Source: Rotaria sordida (Eukaryota; Rotifera; Eurotatoria; Philodinida; Philodinidae). Taken from it: a DNA stretch of 64,000 nt. The translations under genes were made by a program, and so were the position numbers. Within the stretch, counting starts at the first letter, position 1, and every line of letters starts with the position of its first letter. The notes beneath the pieces were generated by a model. It worked only from the letters and a program-made list of their open reading frames with translations, did no database searches and was not told the DNA's origin. Of the stretch, positions 12,963-24,479 are shown in pieces. The stretch is from assembly GCA_905250125.1 (NCBI GenBank), contig CAJNOL010000492.1, positions 4,565-68,564 on the forward strand, written 5' to 3'.

Positions 12963-15122
12963 ATGGATTACATGAATAATCTGAAGAATATTTCCAATTC
13001 TAAATTACGTAGAATACTATCCATAGGTCGAGATGTTTCTCTTATTATAATGGAGAATTCTTTAACACATTTATATTCGGACGACAAAAATTTACACCTC
13101 AGTTTTTTGAGTGATTGCTTCGTTTTTCGTTATACAAACTTATCACAATGTATAAAATATTTTAAAAAAGCCTCTCGACAAAAATATGTAATTCTTCTAT
13201 TCTATGGATTTGATAAGGATAATATAGAAACTATGATCTCGCAACTTGACCAGTGTGAATAATTGAAGGCCATTTTTATTCTCTATTCTTCTAACAATGA
13301 TGATGTTCAATATAAAATGCATAACAATAATGGTAGTAAGTGTTCAAGTGGAACTAGTACTAAACTAATTAAAAGTTTCTATGAATGGGAATCACTATCT
13401 ACAAGTTTACAACAGCATATTATTGAAGCAAAAAATAGTTTAAAAGATGGCGGTCTATTCAACATGTGCAGTTCACCAGAAAATGCTCTGCGAGATTTAC
13501 GACGAAAACTAAGCTCGTTTGTTTGGACTCAAACATTTCGAGGTTAGTATCTATTAATATATTAGTAGTTTGTTATTAACTTATATGATAATTTTTTTTA
13601 GTGCTTCTTGTGACCATGCCTCCATAATTCACTAGAAGCCAAACGACAAATGTTATGAGAATGCCGAAAATATTATAATGGCAATCTTTTTCAAATGAAG
13701 AAGATTATAGAATTTGAAAGAATATATCGAGCCTGCGATACTATACGTTGGTATATCAAACCATGTTTTCTTTCAACTTTAGTTAACAAAACATTGCGTT
13801 CAAAAAATGTACATTCTCTATATCTATTTCGCTATTTTATTTTTGATCTGTGTGAAAGTCTTGCTCAAGGACGACACTCTCATTCAACACCTATTTCTGC
13901 TTATCGTGGCACAATACTTCATCGAGATAAAGTTGAACAATTACATGTCGGCGCACTTGTCTCTACTAATAGCTTTCTTTCTTCGTCACGTTTTCCTGAA
14001 GTTGCGTTGTCTTTTATAAGTTCTGATCAAGGAGTCGATACACAGACCAATCGAAATCGTAACAATCCTGAACAATTCGTTCTATTTAAAATCGATATTG
14101 ACATAAATCAATCACACGATGTTGTTGTTGCTGATATAAGTAATGAAAGTTAAATACCAGACGAGAAGGAATTCCTATTTGATCTTGGCACTACGTTTAT
14201 TATTACGACTATCTTCTATGATGATCAAAATTATATGTGGAATATTCACATGACAGTTTCAAATCAAGTGGTACAACTAAATCATGAATTTGATTCACAT
14301 ATACGTGAGCGACTCTCTAAAACAAATGCTACAATTTTATTTTGTCGTATGCTAGCTTATCTAAGCGAATATTCACTAGCAATAAAATATTTTCAGCGTC
14401 TTCTACGAGTTTTACCTATTGAACACGAAGATCGACCCAATATACATTATCAATTGGCTCGCATGTATCGATTTTTGAGTAAACATCAACAAGCTATTTA
14501 TTATTTTCGATGTGCTAAACTATTACAACGACGTGGTTTGCCTTACAATACTTATGAATATGGTATGACATTAGCTAGTCTTGGTACTGTTTACTTGAAA
14601 TTGAACGATTCAAAACGAGCAGTATGTGTACTGGAACAAGCTAGTATTTGTTATAACCTTGTTTCACAAAACTATAATACTGAAACAATATTCCACTTTA
14701 ATCGACTTAGTTATGCTTACTATCTTGAACAACAATATGAACGAGCATTACAAATGCTCAATAAAGCATTGCCCATTTACAAGCAGAAAATGCCAGTGGA
14801 TCATCCTCGCCATGCCCAAACTTATCATAATTTGGGTTTAGTACATCGTGCGATGGGTGGTAACGATAAGGCACTTGTTTCTTATCAGTAAGCCCTCAAA
14901 ATGCGAAAGGCTCTACTAGCTCCAAATCATCCATATGTGGCTCGTACATGCTTTCAGATCGGCTTGCTATTTGAAGAGCGCAAAGATTATAATGTAGCAC
15001 TTGAATACGCCAAAAAAGCAGTTACCATTCAAGAACTCAGGCTGCCATCTGATAATCAGGAACTCAATCTATCAAGAGATCTTGTTGGACGCCTGCTGGC
15101 CAAAATTAATATGACTATGTAA
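12963..15122 (+). pseudogene. Broken ADP-ribosyltransferase-TPR gene (bdelloid ART-TPR type)
   Basis: The translation follows the usual bdelloid order: an N-terminal region (12963-13547), an R-S-ExE mono-ADP-ribosyltransferase domain (about 13623-14230), then tetratricopeptide repeats (about 14310-15110). The ART motifs are visible: AYRG near 13905 (arginine), STNSFLSSS near 13965 (serine) and DEKEFLFDL near 14162 (ExE). Such enzymes move ADP-ribose from NAD to protein side chains. Inactivating changes are in-frame TAA at 13260, 14151 and 14889, TGA at 13656, and a frameshift near 13615-13623. One intron (about 13542-13601, GTTAGT...TTTTTTAG) is retained. Three of the stops interrupt otherwise well-kept sequence, so decay looks recent. 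A functional allele elsewhere is possible. Confidence 0.8.
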
Positions 15123-15689
15123 TAATTTTTCTTGTTTCAAAAGATAACAGTGAATTTTATTACGTGATTTAGGAATGAAGAATCTTGAAAGTGATGTCAA
15201 CTTTACTTCTTCAAAAGAAATGATATGCCTTTGACAAAAATCAACCAAAAGTATCTAATGACTAAATCAAGAGTATACACTTCTACCAAATGGTACTCTC
15301 TCATTTTTCTAATGTATATTTCATGTGCATAATCATATTGTTCAATTGAGTGATTACAATCGAATAAGATGTGAATATAAGGAAAAAAATGAATTATAAT
15401 GCAGATAACTTAGGTATAGTTATATTTTAGTATGTTGTAGAATTGTGTTAGAAGAAATTCATATATGTTCCTTGCAAATGTTCCATCAACGACAATATTT
15501 GCCAATAGATATGCATATTCTATTTAGAACAATCAACAATTATGTTTAGTTCATATCAAGACACTACATTTTTTTCAGATGTCCTAGTATTGGTTTCCAG
15601 TGAATCTTACATTCCTTTTCTATCTTATTACAAACATATATTTTCATTGTTGTGGTAAATATTGATTTATTTTATTATATTAAATATAG
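15123..15689. other. Intergenic, convergent gene ends
   Basis: A 570-base AT-rich spacer lies between the 3' end of the ART-TPR pseudogene (+) and the 3' end of ispF (-). I see no coding segment or repeat in it. Confidence 0.6.
15666..15676 (-). promoter_or_regulatory. Tandem AATAAA poly(A)-type signals after ispF
   Basis: On the minus strand two overlapping AATAAA hexamers lie 14-24 bases beyond the ispF stop codon. This spacing is usual for a eukaryotic polyadenylation signal and argues that the gene may be transcribed in its animal host. In DNA this AT-rich the hexamers could also occur by chance. Confidence 0.3.
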
Positions 15690-16190
15690 TTAAACAAGAA
15701 CACTAACAATAGCTTGAGCAGCAATGCCTTCTTCTCGTCCAATGAAGCCCATTTTTTCTGTTGTTGTTACTTTTACACTAACACGTTCGATATCAAGAGC
15801 CAACAATTCGCTGAGCTTTTCACGCATAATTTGTCGATAAGGAGTAATGTAAAGCTTTTCAGCAATAATCGTAATGTCAATATTAACCAATTCGCCGCCT
15901 TTCTCATGTACTATCATCAGTGCATGTTTAAGAAATATACTTGACTTGGCTCCTGCCCATTGTTTATCGTCAGGAGCAAAATGCATGCCAATATCACCAG
16001 CAGCCACTGAACCAAGTAAGGCATCTACAAGAGCATGAAGTCCTACATCTCCATCTGAATTGGCGTCAATATCAAATGTTGCAGGAACTTCAACTCCACA
16101 CAACATAATTTTGTTTGAAGAACCATTTTTCGTAGGAAGAAAACGATGAGCATCCAAACCCATGCCTACTCGTGTTTGTTTCGAGGTCAT
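15690..16190 (-). CDS. ispF: 2-C-methyl-D-erythritol 2,4-cyclodiphosphate synthase
   Basis: An uninterrupted 166-residue IspF (E. coli 159). It cyclises CDP-methylerythritol 2-phosphate to MEcPP with release of CMP, the fifth step of the MEP isoprenoid pathway. Visible are VGMGLDAHRF with zinc ligands D13 and H15, SDGDVGLHALVDALLG with the third ligand H52, GDIG, DITIIAEKL, and the family signature VKVTTTEKMGFIGREEGIA. N44 stands where most bacterial enzymes have His (HSDGD). The ATG at 16190 was chosen because the family starts a few residues before RVGMG; a splice-acceptor-like AATTTTAG lies 8 bases upstream. Animals make isoprenoids by the mevalonate route and normally lack this gene, so transfer from bacteria is inferred. 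The frame is fully open, unlike its neighbour ispE. Confidence 0.9.
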   Translation of the reverse strand: MTSKQTRVGMGLDAHRFLPTKNGSSNKIMLCGVEVPATFDIDANSDGDVGLHALVDALLGSVAAGDIGMHFAPDDKQWAGAKSSIFLKHALMIVHEKGGELVNIDITIIAEKLYITPYRQIMREKLSELLALDIERVSVKVTTTEKMGFIGREEGIAAQAIVSVLV

Positions 16191-16897
16191 ATTATGACTA
16201 AAATTATACAATTTATTATTATTTTTTCTTTATTATTACTAATAAAAACCAGTAATCTTTCATGTATACATTAGCATTTTATAATATATGAGAGTTTTTC
16301 GAAAATTTTTTTCTAATTCGTGAGCTGAAAAATTGATATAAAACACAATAGAAGCAAAAACATTTTAGGATGTTTTCTATACTAATAGCTTCATAATAAT
16401 TAACAAAGTATGAAAAATGAATGTGTTTACTATTACAAAATTAAAAATATTTCACAAAGATCCATTCATTTGTTTTTCTTCAATGAAACTTGGAAACGAG
16501 TGAAAATATACAGAAGTGATTCATCTCATACGATCGCGACTAAATTGTTTTTTTTTCTTAAACCCTATTGAAATTACTCATTGATTCAGTCAATGTTCGT
16601 ATCATGTTGACGAAACGAAACAGCTGCATTTTTTTACACATACATTTACAAGAGCAATATCATCAAGAGTATTTGTTTTTTCCCACTCCACGATAAGATG
16701 TCGCTTGTCATTCTGTCAATATTCTACTTATTAAGCAAACAATACAATAGTACGTTTAGATACATACCTTTGTTTTTAAATATTGATTACGAGTCTGACG
16801 GAAGGACGTTAAAAAGAAAAACAGGTACTGTCGAAATAGGTAACCTGTACGTTTCTCAAGTAAGATTGATCTAGAAGAAAATAATATATTTAATTTG
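16191..16897. other. Spacer between ispE and ispF
   Basis: A 700-base AT-rich spacer, far too long for a bacterial operon junction. On the minus strand it contains splice-like signals: TTCTTCTAG near 16873, a GTATGT donor near 16766 and AATTTTAG just before the ispF ATG. The open segment between the first two (about 35 codons) has no start codon and does not join ispF in frame, so a spliced leader is only a possibility. Confidence 0.4.
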
Positions 16898-17815
16898 TTA
16901 AAGCTGTTTGATGTGATATGCATCATTAGAGGCATTTGAAACGATTGTTATAGAAGAGAAATGAATAGCCAATGTGTCTGCTAACTCATTAGCATGTTGA
17001 AGGTCTCGAGCGAGACCAAAAATAGCCGAACCACTTCCACATAAAAGAGCACGTAAAGCGCCTGCAGATACAATCATTTCATATGCTCTAGCAACATCAG
17101 GATAAGCAACAAGTACAACAGATTCAAAATCATTAGATAGACCCATTGCTAAAAGCTCACTAACGTTCATTGACGTTTGTTTCTTGTGACGTAGATGAGA
17201 AAGAAGTCGTTCAGTACTAGTTCCAGGTTGTCGATTTGGCATTGCATCAAGAAGGGCATATGCACGTGCAGTTGACACTCCTGTTACTGGAGGCACAATG
17301 ACACCTCAGAACACAGGTAATTCAAAATCTAGTAGTTCAATAATATCACCACGCCCGCGCATACGCACTGTTTTTTCTGCCAAAAATAATGGTACATCAG
17401 AGCTGAGACGAGCTGCCATTAATGTTAGTGCTGATCGATCAACTGCTTGATTAAAATAAGCATTTAACGCTCGTAAAACTGCAGTTGCATCACTACTTCC
17501 ACCACCTAAGCCTGCTTCAGTTGGTATATGCTTGTATAGATCGATTTTGACATGAAATGGTTTGTTGATATACGCAAGGTAAGCATCAGCGGCTCGATAC
17601 GCTAAATTTCGATTGTCAACGGATAGATGTGAATCATTACAAGTTATTATAATAGATGTCCTCTCCGAAGCAGGTTTCATGTGAATGTGCAGTTCATCAG
17701 CCGGCTCACTAAACGGCACAACCAGTGAATCAAGATTATGATAACCATCAGTGCGTTCCTTCTTGTCAAATACATCCAATGTTAAATTGATTTTGCAAGG
17801 TGCACGTAAAAACAT
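16898..17815 (-). pseudogene. ispE: 4-diphosphocytidyl-2-C-methyl-D-erythritol kinase with one in-frame stop
   Basis: IspE phosphorylates CDP-methylerythritol at the 2-hydroxyl using ATP, making the substrate of IspF. The frame from ATG 17815 has 305 sense-equivalent codons (E. coli protein 283 residues). It shows APCKINLTLDV with K8, DGYHNLDS, the GHMP-kinase ATP loop PTEAGLGGGSSDATAV with D109, SSDVPLFL, and the C-terminal GHMP motif CGSGSAIFGL. The only lesion is TGA at 17308-17306 (codon 170), just before GVIVPPVTGVSTA; several family members have a tryptophan near this point, so TGG to TGA is the simplest explanation. The rest is intact, which suggests recent inactivation, a null allele or a sequence error. 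It lies in the same orientation upstream of ispF. Confidence 0.85.
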
Positions 17816-19797
17816 GACAGCTTGAGGCTTGTATTCGTTCGGGTGCTTTTCAACAATCGTCGATGATGTGAAAAATGAAAAAGAAATCAATCAAGTACCA
17901 CATGTGTACCGTCTTCTTTTCTCATAGTTTGATCACCAATGAAAGATACTCATATAATAGGATAATAAGAAACCAATGCCATCTATACTTTCAAATTCTG
18001 CGTTATGAATTCGGTTTGAATTGATCATTTCTTACGACTTTCTCTCTCCCTCTTTCATGCATACTACCAATCAGAAAATAAGATAATGAATGATTATTGG
18101 AGTCAGAATAATATATCATTTCATATCAAAGGTAGACCAAAAAAATATACTTTCACATCCTAGACATAACAACTAATATAACCACTGACAGAACTATGTA
18201 TCAGCATTTATTGAAACAATAATAATTACCATCGTTGAATTTTACCAAGATTTGCTTATGCGTATCGGCTATCAAGAAAATCAAATCTTTTTAAATGGTA
18301 TCAAACGAAAATTATTAGTTCATAAATAAATAATACGTTGAGCAAAGTTTTGACTAATATTTTCTCTTGTTCCAACTAATTTTAACATGTGATTCTTAAC
18401 ATATGTATGAAAGATAACTGTTGATAGTTTAAGAGACATCTTCTCCAACAAAAATTGCACAACTAATCGAGAATTTATTCAAAGTTCTTTTTAACGATTT
18501 TAAGCTTGACTAAAGTAGAAGTTTGAATGATAAAAATAACAATTAGAATGGAAAACACATAGGTTTGTTCTGCCACTGTATAACAATGATACAACATAAG
18601 TGATAGACCAATCAAATCGTGTCAATTGAGGATCTTTTATGTGAATTAGTAATAGTAGCATAACTAACATTGATCCGGGAGAGCTGAGTATCCTCACCGA
18701 ACTATTGAGCTCCATCATCAGATAGCTAATACCAGTGATTTTGGAAGAATGAAATCTGCATTGGGCGATGTCCAATAGACAAAGCCTCCGCGAGTCCTAC
18801 CATCAGCAATATTCTGGTTACGCTATTATATAGTAGTGTACTGGTCGACCGAGTCGCATATTAATACCAGTCATGGAATAAAGTGTATCGGTAGATTTGA
18901 GTTTATTGAAAATGCTAAACAATATTTCTTCGAGTAAATCCAGTAATCTGACTACGGAGAATTTGATTGTTTACTTGTGGTTTTCAAAAGAAATATTCTT
19001 TACATATTACCTTGTTGTTCATTGTGATCATCTTTGAATGTGTTACCAAACTTCGATGTAGATAATTTCTTGGGGCACATTTCTTGTTCATCAGTGGAAT
19101 GGATCATTCAAATATATACATGGATATATACCTATGGATACATGTGTTGGCTTCTTGCTTCGTCATATGTACTAAAATTGTGTTTTCTAGCCAAACGAAA
19201 ATAGATTTGTTTGACAGCAAGCAATGAACTCGGTACAAATTGTATGAAGATTGCGAAAAATAATATGATCATTAGCTTGATCAGACGACTTAAAATGGAA
19301 TAGTAACTGATATTTGTCTAGATAAACTTTAAATTTTTACAATTGCTGTTTGAAAAGAGATGATGAAAATCATTTAAGAATCTAATAAAATAAAATCATG
19401 TTAAAAGATGGACGGGTGTAGGTGTGGATCTAAGCATTGAAGAAACTAAGTATCATTCCACACCCACACCAATACCCTACAGTGGCAAAATAAGTAATCT
19501 ATTATAGTCCAGTTCAAATGGAAAATATTAACAATTCTTACCATTTTATTTGATAATTTTATATCATTTGACATCAATGGTAAACTTAATTGTAAACTTT
19601 CAACACCAGATATAATGACATAAATCGATGGTACATTTGTCATTTGTGATCATGTTGAGACGTGTTTTTGCACGATCTTAAGAATTCAATAATTTTCTTC
19701 AAACTATTTTTCTGTTCAACTGTCATTCATCAAATGCTTCAGTTAAGGGGACTTATGATTTCGATAAAGCTTCAAGACAATTAGACATCGATATACA
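17816..19797. other. Gene-free stretch
   Basis: No supported gene. A short hairpin lies at about 19412-19482, where GGGTGTAGGTGTGGA meets TCCACACCCACACC. A 91-codon open frame at 18500-18775 (-) has no recognisable domain and a composition like random AT-rich DNA. Confidence 0.5.
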
Positions 19798-21130
19798 ATG
19801 AATAGTATTAGTGAAGAAAAACAACAAATCTTTTGTGATGATGCAGATGAAAAAAAATTGATTGTTGAACGTATTCTTGATCATCATTTTCGAAATGGTC
19901 GAAAGGAATATTTACTTTCATAGAAAGGTTATCCTGAAGAACAAAATATTTGGGAACTCAAGCAAAATGTAGATTGTCCAGATTTAATCGATGAATACGA
20001 AAATCATCTATTAAAAAAACCTCGTTTCACGGATAATGATTCATCATCACTATTATTAACAAAACCTATTGGTAATAATAAATCATATGAATTTAATAAA
20101 CATCATGAAACAAATCCTCATGATAAACCATCATTATTATATTTATTTGGCCAACATATAGCCCCATTATCTGGTGGTGGAAATGCTCGTCAATGGTTCA
20201 TTCAACTTGATACAAAATTTTTTGAACTTAATTTGTCTTTTCGTGATAGAATTCAAATTATTCTATATTTTTTTTTATAGACGATGCAATTATTTGGTAT
20301 AGTTTACATAAAGATAAAATAAAATGTTATACTGAGCTTTGTCGATTATGTGCTCTTGAATATTTTCAATTAGAAAAATCTCCTCATCGTAGTATTTTTA
20401 TGCAACAAAAAAAAAATAAATCTTTATTATTAAATTCAACTGTTGTTATTAATGATAATTTAACAGGTAATACATTGAATTGTCCAAATGATAACCCTCC
20501 ATCAGTTGTTTGTTATCATGAAACATCAACTGATTCGAATTCTAAGCATGTATTCAATTCTATCTTATCACCAACAATTTCTAAAGCAGTAGTTGATAGA
20601 TTCATTAAAGATCCGACTAAATTTTCTGGTGAAAAAGATAATATAATTACATGGTTTGATGAAATTGAATAACAATTTAAAATCATGAATTTATGTGATT
20701 CAGGTAAATTAAATTTGATTCACATATATCTTAAAGGTGAAGCACATGAATGGTTTAAACAATATCCAGCCCAATTAAGATCTTGGTCAATATTTATCAA
20801 TGAAATAGCTCAATCATTTACCTCAATTCTACAACGTGATTTAGCATTTACAAATTGAAAACAATATCGACAAACAGTTCATCAATCAGTAATTCAATAT
20901 TATGCTGAAATCATGGAATGAATTTAATAAGCTGATCCACAAATAAACGAATCTACAAAAGTTCATTATCTAATGAATAGTCTTTGTCCATTAGTATCTA
21001 TTGAAACCAGAAGAAATTATTCAAAAACTACACTAGTATTTTTATAATAAGTTAAAATTGCTGAAGAACTTACGGCAACAGATACTTTCTCATATTCACC
21101 AACAACTAATTCACCATCATCAAATGATTT
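19798..21130 (+). pseudogene. Decayed retroelement gag with an N-terminal chromodomain
   Basis: The first frame (from ATG 19798) reads as a chromodomain: VERILDHHF, GRKEYLL, KGYPEEQNIWEL, CPDLIDEYE. The key aromatic position before KGYPEE is a TAG (19921), as expected from a mutated TGG. It is followed by gag-like sequence (GNARQWFIQLDTKFFEL), a frameshift in a T-run near 20270, and IIWYSLHKDKI. A second gag-type block starts near 20600 (DPTKFSGEKDNIITWFDEIE, YLKGEAHEWFKQYPAQL, SWSIFINEIAQSF). Stops occur at 20670 (TAA), near 20860, and repeatedly after 20920. No protease, reverse transcriptase, integrase or LTR was seen. In chromoviruses the chromodomain normally sits at the end of integrase, so this N-terminal position is unusual. 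Confidence 0.65.
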
Positions 21131-22920
21131 TACATCTTGAAATGTTTAATGAATCAACAATTAAACATATTATAATATTGAAATATTTTAATTATGTTAA
21201 ATTATCGTATTTCTATGGGTTCATCATCATCATATATTAGAATATTCTTGCTGGACAAGATGACCTTAAATTTCGTATGGTATTGAAGAATAAATATTTA
21301 TTAGTAATGGCCATGCTGATATATATTATATTCTTAATGACATCTAACACATTTCAAAAATTCTATTATTTAATATGAAATCCGAATAATTTTATTGTGA
21401 CTAATGTTTAACCCGGTTTATTCTACTTCAGATATTATTCTTTATATTTGGTTATTTTTTTCTCTTGCAAATAGATTTCAATTTCATCTAAATTAGTACT
21501 CTACTTGGTGAAACAAGTGTTATTGATATGTTTTTTTTTGTTAGATATTAAACTATCCATTTTATCTATTCAACTTACATTTATTGGAAAAGCATTTTCT
21601 TTCTGATATAGCCATTTTACTTCTATTTTATCATGATACATTGTCCTATTCATTTTGTTATTATATCTTCTCAAGTTGTCTTTTCAGACATATTTATATT
21701 TAGAACAACTGAAATATTTCTATGGTTTTTCGGACAATAATATGTTGTACAACAAGAGTTTTTTCTTTCTCTGCTTCCCGTCATTATTCCACAGTTGTTT
21801 TTGTTCTTGTCTTTTCTTTCTTGGTATTATTTGCTGTCTCTCATTTCTTTGTTCATTGTTTCGTTCACATCTTTTTCAAAAAACAAACAGATGGAACATC
21901 GTTTTTTTGCGCATGTGGAGAGAGTGTTATAATTCGTGTTGATAACACGAGATCATATTATTCCTGTTATATACCTTCTTCGTCCCTTCTTCTCCTTATT
22001 CACCTCTTTCTATTTTCTTTGTTCTCCTTCTCTCTGCTCTTTATTCTTTTTTTTGTCTTTTATTTATATGGATGACGCGTCTTTTAGTTTTTCTTTGGTG
22101 TGTACAATCATTAACGTGTTTTATCTAAAAAAGAAGGGATGAGAAAAATTAAAAGCTAGGTGCACCTTAACAACAACCCATGAAACTTCAGATTCTGTAG
22201 TAATGTACAATGAAGAATTTTTATGCTTTGTTTTATTTCCAAAAAGTTTCTACACAGTCGATTTTATTCACACTGACAAAAAAAAAGAGAAGAATAACAA
22301 GGAGAGAGGAAAAGAGACTCAGAGAAAAAAAGAAAAAAAACAACGTGGATTGAGGATTGTGAAGAGAAAGGGAAAATACATATATATATATATACGTATT
22401 ACTCATCTCTATAAAACATAGTATTTTCGCCATTATTGTATTGTTGTTTTTCTCTCTTTATACCGCATTTTTTTGCTTCACACTAGTATTCTTTCTTTTT
22501 TTTATTTTTTTGTTTTATTTTTCTTCTTTTTTCCTTTTTGTTTTGTTTTAATTCAGTTCACTATTGGTGCCTATAGTCCTAAAGCTCAATTGTCTCTTTA
22601 GGACCGACATGGTCATAGTGCTAAAGAATGCTAGTAATAATAAAAAAAAAATACATATATGATATACACGAATAGATATAAAGAACAGGAAAGACGAGAG
22701 AGAACAGTTAAAGATCAAAGAGAGATAAAAGAAGATAGAGAATAACACACAATAGTGAATATGTACACATGAGACATCACTATAACAACATTGTTCAAGT
22801 TCTTTATTATAGATCCAATACTAAACGTTCACTCAACCGCCTTACTTTCTTTCAACACTGAAAATCAACATTCTTGTTTGTAGTTTAAAAATAGATTTTA
22901 ATTAAACAAATAAAAAAAAG
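21131..22920. other. Gene-free T-rich stretch
   Basis: Pyrimidine- and purine-rich tracts only (for example 22280-22380). The overlapping open frames at 21650-22140 (+) are low-complexity Phe/Leu/Ser runs caused by CTT/TTC tracts. No retroelement enzymatic domain follows the gag remnant. Confidence 0.5.
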
Positions 22921-23466
22921 TTAAATATGTGTAAGGCGTCGTCCATTACCTCTCCAGTAATAACAGCGTGAGCACGGAGGTATTAGAACGCATTTACCAT
23001 GTACACACGTGGAACTGGCGCAAAGTGGATATTTATACGGGGGACATTTGTTTTCACAGTACTTAGGATGAAAGCATGGTTCAGTTTTGTTACAATAGAG
23101 AGTGACATTTTGCGAGCAAGGAGCAATTGGGTGACAGCCTCCATTCATGCACACTGATTGAGCACAAAATGGTACCAAACCCTTTACACAAAGTGCACAT
23201 AAGTTCGAATGTATGCATTGACTGGAATTTTTGCATTGACAAACCGAGCACGGTTGAGTATACTTGCATGTGTGGTTGACACACTCGACGGATGCACAGG
23301 GAGGTCCACAACCGGGAGGACATGAATTGCGACAGAGATTCAATGAAGGACATTTACCAGGCGAGCATGATTTCGGATTCGAAGGTTGATGGATGCCTGT
23401 AGGTGCACATCCAATGATAAGTGCAACACAAAAGATAAATAAAAAGCGTTTTATGAGCATAAACAT
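22921..23466 (-). CDS. Secreted cysteine-rich repeat protein, unknown
   Basis: A single-exon 181-residue protein starting at ATG 23466 (the frame is open to a GTG slightly upstream). A hydrophobic signal peptide covers about residues 1-20. The mature part has about 27 cysteines in roughly 160 residues. Three copies of a related unit are visible, around CASVECVNHTC, CAQSVCMNGGC and CASSTCVHGKC, the last two followed by a PC after a few residues. Such spacing implies a disulfide-rich extracellular protein. I do not recognise the family, and no catalytic motif is apparent. N-glycosylation sequons (NHT, NSS, NVT, NKT) support secretion. A structural, inhibitor or defence role is possible but not shown. 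Confidence 0.7.
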   Translation of the reverse strand: MFMLIKRFLFIFCVALIIGCAPTGIHQPSNPKSCSPGKCPSLNLCRNSCPPGCGPPCASVECVNHTCKYTQPCSVCQCKNSSQCIHSNLCALCVKGLVPFCAQSVCMNGGCHPIAPCSQNVTLYCNKTEPCFHPKYCENKCPPYKYPLCASSTCVHGKCVLIPPCSRCYYWRGNGRRLTHI

Positions 23467-23478
23467 AATTACATACAC

Positions 23479-24479
23479 TTTCTATATAAAATGTAATGGT
23501 GAAGAAATGATTAGTGTATTTATATTAGTTGCATTAATAATAGATGCAGTCACGCCCATCGATATGTCATGTTTTTTTCCTCATTTCTTTTGACGTCATA
23601 TACCAAGTTATACGCGCAAATATATTATCATCGATAAATTATGGCTCACTAAAAACAATAACGTTCGATGCAAGAGTACCGGCATAAAATATCGATCTTT
23701 ATATTTTTCTATACACAAGGTTCTGCAAAGAAAATTCTTTTAGCAATCGATAGGAAGTTTTGTTCTCTTTCGAACCATATATAACTTATTTTTATCAGTC
23801 ACTTATAAAGAGAATGGGCTGAAAAGAAAAAGAGACGCCCAAACAATAATTTCGCACTTTTCGTATATTTCACAATGACGACACAAAATATCAGGTATTG
23901 TATCTCTTCTTTAAACACGTGTTAGCATGATAACTTTTTTATCAATTGACAGGAAGTTTTCTTCTCCTTCGAACAGTGTATGATTTATATTTGTCACACA
24001 TTCATAAATCAAATAAAATGAGAAAAAAGAGGAAAAACTCGCACAATAAATTTGTAATCTTCACATAAACTCCTCAAAAACATCCTATGAGACAACAATC
24101 AGTTCAATTTTTGTAAACTAATTAAAAAAATTCTTATGAAACAGTGATTACTCTGACTTTTATGAAATCGTTAAAAACAGCTTGTAAAACTAAAGTTAAT
24201 TGCAATTAACTGTCGTCTGCAAAATATTTCTGACGAATTCATACACTGTAAACTAGAAAATAAGTTATAGAGTTTAGTCAAAGATATTTTAGGAGTGCCC
24301 ATATGAACTCACTGATGAATTTTAAATTCTTTGAAAATAAGATATTTGAAACATTAAGAATAAGAAATTTGATTTTATAATAAAAAATCACAAGTGCATT
24401 CATATAGACATTCCTAGAATTTCGGATTCTATTCAGCAATTCGAGTATTTTTTAAAAACTCGAAAATCGAATTTTATTT
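23479..24479. other. Gene-free stretch
   Basis: AT-rich DNA 5' of the Cys-rich gene. I see no coding segment. Two similar short segments (AATCGATAGGAAGTTTTGTTCTCTTTCGAAC near 23745 and ATTGACAGGAAGTTTTCTTCTCCTTCGAAC near 23943) look like a diverged direct repeat about 198 bases apart. Confidence 0.45.

Noticed and set aside
16191..16897. Idea that ispE and ispF are spliced into one fused protein
   Set aside because: The splice-like signals in the spacer do not join the two frames, and ispE ends with its own TAA at 16898.
18500..18775. 91-codon minus-strand open frame upstream of ispE
   Set aside because: No recognised MEP or other domain, no conserved motif, and composition like the surrounding DNA.
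21650..22142. Overlapping plus-strand open frames of 68-117 codons
   Set aside because: They arise from CTT/TTC tracts, overlap each other in different frames and contain only Phe/Leu/Ser runs.
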